A DNA stretch of 64,000 nucleotides from Sphaerothrix epifaneia (GTDB taxonomy: Bacteria; Cyanobacteriota; Cyanobacteriia; Phormidesmidales; Phormidesmidaceae), in assembly GCF_042788235.1 (NCBI RefSeq), contig NZ_JBHZOL010000089.1, positions 1 through 64,000 on the forward strand, read 5' to 3'. The notes beneath the pieces are model-generated. The model was not told the origin of the DNA. It saw only the letters and a program-made list of their open reading frames with translations, and made no database searches. Positions within the stretch are counted from its first letter, which is position 1. Each line of letters begins with the position of its first letter. This document shows positions 52,734 to 60,033 of this stretch, piece after piece. The translations under genes were made by a program, and so were the position numbers.

Positions 52734-53315
52734 GTGAGTAATCAACGTCCGCAACCTCCGCAATCTGAACCGCTCAGCCGGGTTCAAATTTTAGCTGCGA
52801 TGGGCGTGACGGCTTTAGTGCTGTTGCTAGTCACCCGCCTTTGGTTACTCTTTGACACGGTTACCCTGTTGCCCTTTCGCTGGTTGCCCCAAGCGCTTCT
52901 GTGGGGCGCTGGCTTAGGACTGAGCATTACCTTAGCCAGCGCTTTGGTTTATCAAATCTGGCCAGCTTATCGCCGCAGCGCTGACTTTTATCTGGAGTTT
53001 GTCCTCAAACCGCTGACTTGGCCAGATTTGCTGTGGCTAGGGCTGCTGCCAGGACTGAGTGAAGAACTGCTGTTTCGCGGTGTGATGCTGCCCGCTTTGG
53101 GGTTGAATACAGGCGGAGTGATCGTTTCTAGTTTGTGTTTTGGCGTGCTACATCTCAGCGGATTGCAGCAATGGCCTTATGTGTTGTGGGCGTCGCTGGT
53201 AGGGCTTTCGCTGGGGTTTAGCGCAGTGATGACGGGAAACCTGCTGGTTCCGGTCACGGCTCATGTGGTGGCTAATTTGGTTTCTAGCTTGATTTGGAAA
53301 TTTCGCCAAGTTTAG
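52734..53315 (+). CDS. CPBP family intramembrane metalloprotease
   Basis: A 193-residue membrane protein with about five helices. The CPBP motifs are present: EELLFRG (about 111-117, catalytic Glu pair), SSLCFGVLHLSG with the metal-ligand His, and a C-terminal VTAHVVANL with a further His. It is therefore a likely Abi/CAAX-type protease. Substrates of cyanobacterial members are mostly unknown. It starts at GTG 52734. No neighbour suggests a role. Confidence 0.88.
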   Translation: MSNQRPQPPQSEPLSRVQILAAMGVTALVLLLVTRLWLLFDTVTLLPFRWLPQALLWGAGLGLSITLASALVYQIWPAYRRSADFYLEFVLKPLTWPDLLWLGLLPGLSEELLFRGVMLPALGLNTGGVIVSSLCFGVLHLSGLQQWPYVLWASLVGLSLGFSAVMTGNLLVPVTAHVVANLVSSLIWKFRQV

Positions 53316-53711
53316 GGGCGCTGGGGCACTTGACGGTAGCGGTTTGACCTAGCTGGAATGTCAGTAATGGCTGCTGCCTGCTTAGGTAAAGGGGACAGGC
53401 TTGGCTATACTGTAGGCGATTGTCGGCTAATTTTAAGGTGACTATCAAACATTGAGCGATCGCGTACCTATCTTTTGCTAGATGTCTTTAGGTACACTTT
53501 TGTAAACATAATTGAAGCGGTTGTCGCCTATCTGAGTCATAGACAACCTGAAGTTTATAGCAGCCTGGGTGGGCTACCCCCCCTTAACAGCGGCCAAACT
53601 CAGCCCTCATTCTAACGAAAACACAGCTAGCACAGCCTTTCAACCTCCGTTCGCCTGGAAGCAACGGGCGATCGCCAAATTTTGCAAGTCCAATAATCAG
53701 GAGGCTACTCC
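53316..53711. other. 395-base leader region of ggpS
   Basis: No gene was found. GGTTGTC (53519-53525) and GACAACC (53542-53548) form a hairpin with inner TAT/ATA pairing. A ggpR-like repressor gene, known upstream of ggpS in Synechocystis, is not apparent here. AGGAGG lies 9 bases before the ggpS ATG. Confidence 0.5.
53519..53548. promoter_or_regulatory. Hairpin in the ggpS leader
   Basis: A 7-bp perfect stem with an extra TAT/ATA pairing above a three-base bulge, about 165 bases upstream of ggpS. It could be part of a salt-responsive promoter or a leader RNA; there is no direct evidence for either. Confidence 0.35.
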
Positions 53712-55214
53712 ATGAAATCTTCCTTAGTGATTCTCTATCACCGAGAACCCTACGACGAAGTCAAAGAAAACGGCAAAATCTATTATCGGGAGAAAAAGAG
53801 TCCAAACGGCATTGTGCCAACGTTAAAAAGCTTCTTCGCCAATGCCGAAAGCAGTACCTGGATTGCCTGGAAGCAAGTTGTCAGCAAAAAGCAAGTTAAC
53901 TTTGAAGAGCGGGTAACCATGGAAGGGGGCAGTGAGAGCTGCGTTGTGCGTCGCATCCCCCTCACCCCTGAACAGGTCAAAGACTTCTACTACATCACTT
54001 CAAAAGAAGCCTTCTGGCCCATTTTGCACTCTTTCCCTGAGCACTTCACCTACGAAAGCTCTGACTGGGAGAACTTTCAGCACATCAACAAACTTTTTGC
54101 CGAAGCCGCTTGTGAAGACGCTGCTGACGATGCCCTCATCTGGATTCATGACTACAACCTGTGGTTGACGCCTTACTACATTCGGCAAAAAATGCCGAAT
54201 GTCAAGATTGCCTTTTTCCATCACACGCCTTTCCCGGCCGCTGATGTCTTCAACATCTTGCACTGGCGGACAGCCATCGTAGACAGCTTGCTTTGCTGTG
54301 ATCTCTGCGGCTTCCATATTCCTCGATATGTTGAAAACTTTGTTTCAGCCGCCCGTAGCTGCCGCGAAGTCGAAGTCGTCACCCGTACCCCTGTGCCAGA
54401 CTGCTTTACCCACGTCGGCACAGCTTTGGCTGAGCCAGAAATGACCACTCAACTCAGGTACAACGATCGCATTATTAACCTCGATGCTTTTCCGGTCGGT
54501 ACCAACCCTGACTACATCCTCAGCATGGTGAACAAACCCGAAGTGCAAGAGCGGGTTCAGCAAATTCGAGATGACATTGGCGACAATAAGCTAATCGTCT
54601 CTGCCGGACGGGTGGACTATGTCAAAGGTACCCGAGAAATGCTGCTTTGCTACGAGCGGTTGCTAGAGCGCAAGCCAGAGCTAATCGGCAAAGTTAACCT
54701 GATTATGACTGCTGTTAAAGCAGCCTCAGGTATGCGGGTTTATCGTACCGCCCAGTCGCAAATTGAACAACTCGTCGGTAAAATCAACGGTCGTTTTTCT
54801 AAGCTCAACTGGATGCCGATTAAGCTTTTTACCGAACCTGTGCCGTTTGATGATCTGATGGCTTTTTACAAAGCTGCCGATGTCGCCTGGATTTGCCCTT
54901 TGCGCGACGGCTTAAACCTGGTAGCTAAAGAATACATTTCAGCCCATGAAGGCAAAGACGGTGTGCTGGTGCTGTCGGAGTTCACGGGTTCAGCGGTGGA
55001 ACTGCCCCAGGCCGTTTTAACCAATCCCTACTCTGACAAGAGCATGGACGAATGTATTGAGCAAGCCCTCACCATGTCGGCAGAAGAACAAGCTCAGCGG
55101 ATGACTCAGCTTAATAAGGCGGTTAGACGCTACGACGTGCAGCAGTGGGCTAATCACATGTTCCGGGAAGCCAAAGCTGCTGAGACAAGCGATCGCGAAC
55201 CTGCCCTGGTCTAA
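53712..55214 (+). CDS. ggpS: Glucosylglycerol-phosphate synthase
   Basis: A 500-residue GT20-family glucosyltransferase that joins ADP-glucose and glycerol-3-phosphate to glucosylglycerol-phosphate, the first step of the main osmolyte pathway of moderately halotolerant cyanobacteria. The N-terminus MKSSLVILYHREPYDEVKEN and the following REKKSPNGIVPTLKSFF are diagnostic of GgpS rather than trehalose-phosphate synthase. Catalytic features include WIHDYNLWLTPYYIR, FFHHTPFPAADVFN, AGRVDYVKGTREML and LRDGLNLVAKEYI. Activity is known to rise with salt. The partner phosphatase gene ggpP is not in the window. Confidence 0.95.
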   Translation: MKSSLVILYHREPYDEVKENGKIYYREKKSPNGIVPTLKSFFANAESSTWIAWKQVVSKKQVNFEERVTMEGGSESCVVRRIPLTPEQVKDFYYITSKEAFWPILHSFPEHFTYESSDWENFQHINKLFAEAACEDAADDALIWIHDYNLWLTPYYIRQKMPNVKIAFFHHTPFPAADVFNILHWRTAIVDSLLCCDLCGFHIPRYVENFVSAARSCREVEVVTRTPVPDCFTHVGTALAEPEMTTQLRYNDRIINLDAFPVGTNPDYILSMVNKPEVQERVQQIRDDIGDNKLIVSAGRVDYVKGTREMLLCYERLLERKPELIGKVNLIMTAVKAASGMRVYRTAQSQIEQLVGKINGRFSKLNWMPIKLFTEPVPFDDLMAFYKAADVAWICPLRDGLNLVAKEYISAHEGKDGVLVLSEFTGSAVELPQAVLTNPYSDKSMDECIEQALTMSAEEQAQRMTQLNKAVRRYDVQQWANHMFREAKAAETSDREPALV

Positions 55215-55239
55215 ACAGCTACAGGCCAACATCCGTCAA

Positions 55240-55272
55240 CGCGGTAAGGTGAGCCATGCCCGCCCTACCGCG
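55240..55272 (+). terminator. Hairpin after ggpS
   Basis: CGCGGTA (55240-55246) and TACCGCG (55266-55272) form a 7-bp stem with a 19-base loop, 25 bases after the ggpS stop. There is no T-run, so it may be a partial terminator or RNA-stabilising hairpin. Confidence 0.4.
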
Positions 55273-55492
55273 AACAGCTTAATTTTGGGGGATCGCACCC
55301 GAAGCAGCAGGTGACGGCCCAAGCTCAATCCATCTTGCAGAGAGTAGCCCAATCAAAAACCGCAAAAACGGCTTAACCCACCTAAGGACTGGAGATCCAG
55401 CCAGAGAGTGACGCCAGCACCCAGATTAGAAGGTTAGAGTAAAACGGGGCACCGCTGGCCACCCTTCTTAGTCGTATTCAAAAATAGACGCT

Positions 55493-57190
55493 ATGCGCGA
55501 TTTTCAAACGATCCAAAATACAGCCTTTGATCTGATCATCATTGGCGGCGGTATCAACGGAGCCGCAGTCGCTCGCGATGCCGCTTGGCGAGGTCTAAAA
55601 ACGATTGTTGTTGACAAAGAAGACTTTGGTGGAGGCACAACCAGCTGGTCTACGCGCTTAGTACATGGCGGATTGCGGTATCTCGAATATTTTGAATTTC
55701 ACCTGGTAAGAGAGTCGCTGAAAGAGCGAGAAGTTTTGCTCAATGCAGCACCGCACTTGGTCAAACCAATTCAGATGACGATTCCGATTTATGGCAGCGG
55801 TTCTCGTAGCTATTGGGAAATTTGGGCGGGGATGATGTTGTACGACGTCCTCAGCTTCGACAAAACCCTGCTGAATCACCGCATGCTGCCAGCTAAAAAA
55901 GTGCGGCAGCTTTTTCGCTCGGTTAATCCAGAAGACTTGAAGGGAGCCGCTCAATACTATGATGCTCAGGCGGAGTATGCTGAGCGGTTGTGTTTAGAAA
56001 ATATTTTGTCGGCTGAGGAGGCAGGCGCAACGCTACTCAATTACGTTACGGTTGTGGAGATTCAGCGCCAAGATGAGCGAATTACCAGCTTGGTGTGTGA
56101 AGACCAGCTAAGCGGCGATCGCTTTACCATTAAAGGCACTGACCAAGCCGTGGTGATTAATACCTCCGGCCCTTGGGTAGATCAGGTTTTGGGCTTGGGG
56201 CGGCGCGGCGATCGCCAAGCCCCCATCGGCCAAGACAAAAAGATGGGGGGAACCAAAGGCAGCCACATCATTGTCGATCCGTTCCCAGGTGCCCCCGATA
56301 CCGCTTTATACGTAGAAGCGGCTTCTGACGGTCGGCCTTACTTTATCGTGCCGTGGCTAAACATGTATCTAATTGGCACCACCGATTTACGGTACACAGG
56401 CGACCTAGACCGGGTCAAAGCCAACGACGACGAAATCGATTACCTAATTAGCGAAACCAATCGAGTAGTGCCCACGGCGCACCTGACTCGCAAAGAGATC
56501 AAATTTACCTATTCAGGGGTGCGGCCTTTGCCCAACGCCGAAGGCAAAAAGCCCGGTAGCATCACCCGCAAGCATATTCTCTTTGACCACAGCAAAGAAG
56601 GCGTGAGCAACCTCATCTCGTTAATTGGCGGTAAACTCACCACCCATCGCCAGGTGGGCGAAGAGATGGTAGACCTGGTTTATCGCAAGTGGAAACAGCC
56701 TGTACCAGAGTGTGTGACCGATAAGCAGCGCCTACCGGGTGCCATTATGCCAGATGCGCCTGAAATCGATGCTGCGTTAGAAACTTACGGCGATCGCGTC
56801 GCGGCTGAGTCCATTCATCATTTGTTTTTGATCTATGGCGCTAGGGCACCGCAAGTATTGGCGCTGGTAGATGAGGCTGCCGACTTGGGCGAAAAAGTAG
56901 TTGATTATTTGCCCGATATCAAAGCGCAAGCTGTCTACGCTGTGCGGGCTGAAATGGCGCACACCCTAGCCGATATTTGCCGTCGTCGCACAACCCTATC
57001 TATGCAGGCCAACTACGGCTTTGACGCACTGCCAGCTGTTTTATCAGCGCTGCAACAGCACTGCGGCTGGAGTGAAGCTAAATGCGATCGCCAGAGCGAA
57101 GCATACCGTCAGTTTATGGCAGAAAACTGCATTCCTGACTATTTGTTAGCGTCGCCAGAACTAACGCGAGAGCTACAGCCTACAGCCTAA
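55493..57190 (+). CDS. glpD: Aerobic glycerol-3-phosphate dehydrogenase
   Basis: A 565-residue FAD flavoprotein that oxidises glycerol-3-phosphate to dihydroxyacetone phosphate and reduces quinone at the membrane. The dinucleotide motif DLIIIGGGINGAAVARDAA (about 14-32), the GGTTSWSTRLVHGGLRYLE block and a GGKLTTHR motif near the C-terminal third are the family signatures. In this neighbourhood it should balance the glycerol-3-phosphate that GgpS consumes and GpsA makes. Confidence 0.93.
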   Translation: MRDFQTIQNTAFDLIIIGGGINGAAVARDAAWRGLKTIVVDKEDFGGGTTSWSTRLVHGGLRYLEYFEFHLVRESLKEREVLLNAAPHLVKPIQMTIPIYGSGSRSYWEIWAGMMLYDVLSFDKTLLNHRMLPAKKVRQLFRSVNPEDLKGAAQYYDAQAEYAERLCLENILSAEEAGATLLNYVTVVEIQRQDERITSLVCEDQLSGDRFTIKGTDQAVVINTSGPWVDQVLGLGRRGDRQAPIGQDKKMGGTKGSHIIVDPFPGAPDTALYVEAASDGRPYFIVPWLNMYLIGTTDLRYTGDLDRVKANDDEIDYLISETNRVVPTAHLTRKEIKFTYSGVRPLPNAEGKKPGSITRKHILFDHSKEGVSNLISLIGGKLTTHRQVGEEMVDLVYRKWKQPVPECVTDKQRLPGAIMPDAPEIDAALETYGDRVAAESIHHLFLIYGARAPQVLALVDEAADLGEKVVDYLPDIKAQAVYAVRAEMAHTLADICRRRTTLSMQANYGFDALPAVLSALQQHCGWSEAKCDRQSEAYRQFMAENCIPDYLLASPELTRELQPTA

Positions 57191-57209
57191 AAGCCTGGGC
57201 TGAGAATAC

Positions 57210-57260
57210 CGCGAGGTGATTTAGTCAAAGCCGCTCTGTGGTTATCGGTTTCACCTCGCG
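57210..57260. repeat. 10-bp inverted repeat after glpD
   Basis: CGCGAGGTGA (57210-57219) and TCACCTCGCG (57251-57260) are perfect arms with a 31-base loop, 20 bases after the glpD stop and just before the structured element copy B. It could be a terminator, or a site for a dimeric regulator of gpsA. Confidence 0.6.
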
Positions 57261-57290
57261 ATCGCCTCTGCCGTTTTATAGAAGCAAGAC

Positions 57291-57421
57291 AGAAGCAAAA
57301 TGAAAGATTTTCTGTCAGCGGGTTGCAGCCCTTTAGAGGGTTCAACCCTGGTGGCGACCGCCATCTAAATTTTCTTTTAGATTTTTCTATAGATCTATAG
57401 AGGTAGCCGCCACCGGGATCA
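57291..57421 (+). promoter_or_regulatory. Intergenic structured element, copy B
   Basis: Second copy of the element at 51349-51476. TTTCTGTCAGCGG (57309-57321) precedes GGTGGCG (57350-57356) by the same 41 bases as in copy A. GGTGGCG pairs with CGCCACC (57408-57414), extended by ACC/GGT; upstream GGGTT pairs with AACCC. The inner loop differs from copy A and contains ATCTAAA/TTTAGAT and a perfect 16-base palindrome (TCTATAGA twice). The gpsA ATG follows 38 bases later. Confidence 0.6.
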
Positions 57422-57459
57422 GCTAGGTTAAGCCTGTCATTTTGCTCATCATCAAGGTT

Positions 57460-58458
57460 ATGGTATCTGCGCCAATAAAATCCGCCCAGTCTGCTAAGGT
57501 CATAAGCAATGCAGCATTAAAAACGCAAACCGTGAATTTAACCGTATTGGGTGCAGGCGCTTGGGGTTCAGCGCTAGCAGCGCTAGCCTCTCGTAATCAG
57601 CACAACGTTAGCGTCTGGTCGCGTCGCAGTGAGCTATCGTTAGCAGACGCGGTCAAAGGGGCGGATGTCATTTTATCGGCCATCTCTATGAAAGGCGTCG
57701 CCGAACTGGCCAATCGCTTAAATACCGAAGTAGCGGTACCCGAGTCGGCCATCATTGTTACCGCCACCAAAGGGCTAGACCCGGCCACCACCCGAACACC
57801 TTCTCAGATTTTTACTGAAACCTTTCCGACTCATCCGGTCGTCGTCCTTTCTGGGCCTAACCTTTCAAAAGAAATTGAAAAAGGCTTACCAGCCGCCACT
57901 GTTGTCGCTAGCACTGATGAAGCGGCAGCGACTCAGGTGCAAACCCTATTTGCCTCCGACAGCTTTCGCATTTATACCAGCCCCGATCCGCTGGGAGCCG
58001 AATTAGGCGGCACGCTTAAAAACGTGATTGCGATCGCCGTTGGAGTCTGCGACGGCCTGAACTTAGGAACCAATGCCAAAGCAGCATTGATGACGCGGGC
58101 AATGCCAGAAGTCATTCGTATTGGCACCCATTTGGGAGGGCAAACAGAAACTTTTTTTGGTCTGTCCGGTTTAGGCGATATGCTCGCTACCTGCACCAGC
58201 GTTTTAAGCCGCAACTATCGAGTGGGTTACGGGTTAGCGGTTGGTAAAAAGTTAGAGCAAATTTTGGCGGAATTGGGTAGCACAGCTGAAGGGGTCAATA
58301 CCGCAAATGTGCTGATTGAAATTGCCAATCGCGAAGAAATCCCGGTGCCCATTTCGCGACAGGTTCACCGTTTGCTCAACGGCAAGATCACACCGCAAGA
58401 AGCGGTAGAAGCGTTGATGGAACGGGATCTCAAGCCTGAAGTCTGCGATCTATTTTAG
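57460..58458 (+). CDS. gpsA: NAD(P)+-dependent glycerol-3-phosphate dehydrogenase
   Basis: A 332-residue soluble enzyme that reduces dihydroxyacetone phosphate to glycerol-3-phosphate, precursor of membrane lipids and, here, of glucosylglycerol. Signatures: TVLGAGAWGSALAALAS, the VVLSGPNLSKEIEKGLP block, ELGGTLKNVIAIAVGVCDGL (in part) with the catalytic Lys, and FGLSGLGDMLATCTSVLSRN. ATG 57460 is used; a TTG six codons upstream is possible. It is preceded by structured element B and may be controlled by it. Confidence 0.94.
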   Translation: MVSAPIKSAQSAKVISNAALKTQTVNLTVLGAGAWGSALAALASRNQHNVSVWSRRSELSLADAVKGADVILSAISMKGVAELANRLNTEVAVPESAIIVTATKGLDPATTRTPSQIFTETFPTHPVVVLSGPNLSKEIEKGLPAATVVASTDEAAATQVQTLFASDSFRIYTSPDPLGAELGGTLKNVIAIAVGVCDGLNLGTNAKAALMTRAMPEVIRIGTHLGGQTETFFGLSGLGDMLATCTSVLSRNYRVGYGLAVGKKLEQILAELGSTAEGVNTANVLIEIANREEIPVPISRQVHRLLNGKITPQEAVEALMERDLKPEVCDLF

Positions 58459-58472
58459 CCAACTGGGTCATT

Positions 58473-58498
58473 CTAGCGCCTGGTGTAACCACCGCTAG
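58473..58498 (+). terminator. Hairpin after gpsA
   Basis: CTAGCG (58473-58478) and CGCTAG (58493-58498), with GGTG/CCAC pairing inside, form a hairpin 15 bases after the gpsA stop. No T-run follows. Confidence 0.4.
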
Positions 58499-58614
58499 GA
58501 TGGCTACAGTGTTGATCTGACGTTCTCTTAATAAAAGCTATGCTTTGCCAATCTCCTTTGCATCCGCCGCCCTGCCATCTCATGAAAGGGGTGATGTGTC
58601 GTTAGAGGAGCGTT

Positions 58615-60033
58615 GTGAAAAAGGCATTTTTGAGTTTCTGGCAGCTCTGGAATATGAGCTTCGGCTTTTTTGGCATTCAGTTCGGCTGGGGACTGCAGAT
58701 GGCAAATACCAGCGCCATCTTTGAACATTTAGGGGCAGATGCGCATCAAATTCCTATTTTGTGGCTGGCGGCACCGCTCACTGGGCTGGTTATTCAGCCG
58801 ATTATTGGCAATTTAAGCGACAACACCTGGGGGCCACTAGGACGAAGACGACCCTATTTTTTAGTGGGAGCAATTTTTAGTTCCCTGGCGCTCATCGCCA
58901 TGCCCAATGCTTCTAGCCTGTGGATGGCGGCTGGGCTGCTCTGGATTTTGGATACCTCTGCCAACGTCAGCATGGAGCCATTTCGCGCTTTTGTCGGCGA
59001 TCTACTCCCCCCTGAGCAGCGCACCAAAGGCTTTGCCATGCAGAGTTTGCTGGTGGGGTTAGGTTCAGTGCTGGCGTCGGCTTTGCCCTGGTTACTGACT
59101 CACGGGCTAGGGGTCAGCGCGATCGCGACGCAGCCTGCCATTCCCCCGGCGATTAAGCTTTCTTTTTATATCGGTGCCGCCGTTTTTTTAGGCACGGTGC
59201 TATGGACGGTGTTAACGACACCAGAGTATCCCCCCAAAGACATGAGCGCCTTTAAAGCTCAGCAAGAGCGGCGCTTGGGTATCGGCTCTACCTTTCGAGA
59301 AATTGGCACCGCCCTTAAACAAATGCCGCCAACTATGCGGCAGCTGGCCTGGGTTCAGGGTTTTAGCTGGCTGGGCATGTACTGTATGTTTTTGTACTTT
59401 CCGCCAGCGATCGCCCGCAATATTTTAGGCGCAGTCGATGAAGCGTCTCCTCTCTATGCTGAAGGTATTGAATGGGCAGGTTTGTGCATTGCTATGTACA
59501 ATGCCGTGTGTTTTGCCGCCTCGCTGATGTTGCCTAAAGTTGCGGCTGCTACCAGCCGCAAAACAACCCATGCCCTTTGCCTGGTGTGCGGAGGCATCGG
59601 GTTGATTTCGCTCGGCTTTATTCACAATCAATATTTAGTATTGCTGCCGATGGTGGGAGTGGGCATTGCTTGGGCCAGTATGTTAGCAATGCCGTACGCC
59701 ATGTTAGTGGGTTCATTGCCACCCAAAAAGAGCGGCATTTACATGGGTATTTTCAACTTCTTTATTGTGCTGCCCGAAATTGTGGCTTCGCTGTTACTGG
59801 GCTGGGTGATGATCCAGTTTTTGCACGACAATCGGCTAATGGCCGTGGTGCTAGGCGGCGTTTTTATGCTGATAGCAGCTTTGCTAACCCAGCGGGTGCA
59901 AGAAACGGCTAAAACGCCACCCGCCGCTACAGCTTTACCCATCTCGGATGCTGTTGCCTTCTCCCTAAAAACACCAGCGCTAGAAAACGCGGCTGCCGCT
60001 GTCGATAGCGAATCGGTGGCCGAACCCCGCTAG
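58615..60033 (+). CDS. MFS transporter, SLC45/SUC (disaccharide) type
   Basis: A 472-residue twelve-helix transporter. The region GNLSDNTWGPLGRRRPYFLV carries the R-R-R-P loop typical of the sucrose/maltose (SUC/SLC45) branch of MFS, and FGIQFGWGLQMANTSAIFEH near the start fits the same branch. Members carry sucrose, maltose or related glucosides. GAGGAG 7 bases before the GTG start is a good ribosome-binding site. Given the ggpS-glpD-gpsA neighbours, glucosylglycerol or sucrose is a reasonable but unproven substrate. The 3' end overlaps the convergent lipoprotein gene by 4 bases. Confidence 0.85.
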   Translation: MKKAFLSFWQLWNMSFGFFGIQFGWGLQMANTSAIFEHLGADAHQIPILWLAAPLTGLVIQPIIGNLSDNTWGPLGRRRPYFLVGAIFSSLALIAMPNASSLWMAAGLLWILDTSANVSMEPFRAFVGDLLPPEQRTKGFAMQSLLVGLGSVLASALPWLLTHGLGVSAIATQPAIPPAIKLSFYIGAAVFLGTVLWTVLTTPEYPPKDMSAFKAQQERRLGIGSTFREIGTALKQMPPTMRQLAWVQGFSWLGMYCMFLYFPPAIARNILGAVDEASPLYAEGIEWAGLCIAMYNAVCFAASLMLPKVAAATSRKTTHALCLVCGGIGLISLGFIHNQYLVLLPMVGVGIAWASMLAMPYAMLVGSLPPKKSGIYMGIFNFFIVLPEIVASLLLGWVMIQFLHDNRLMAVVLGGVFMLIAALLTQRVQETAKTPPAATALPISDAVAFSLKTPALENAAAAVDSESVAEPR

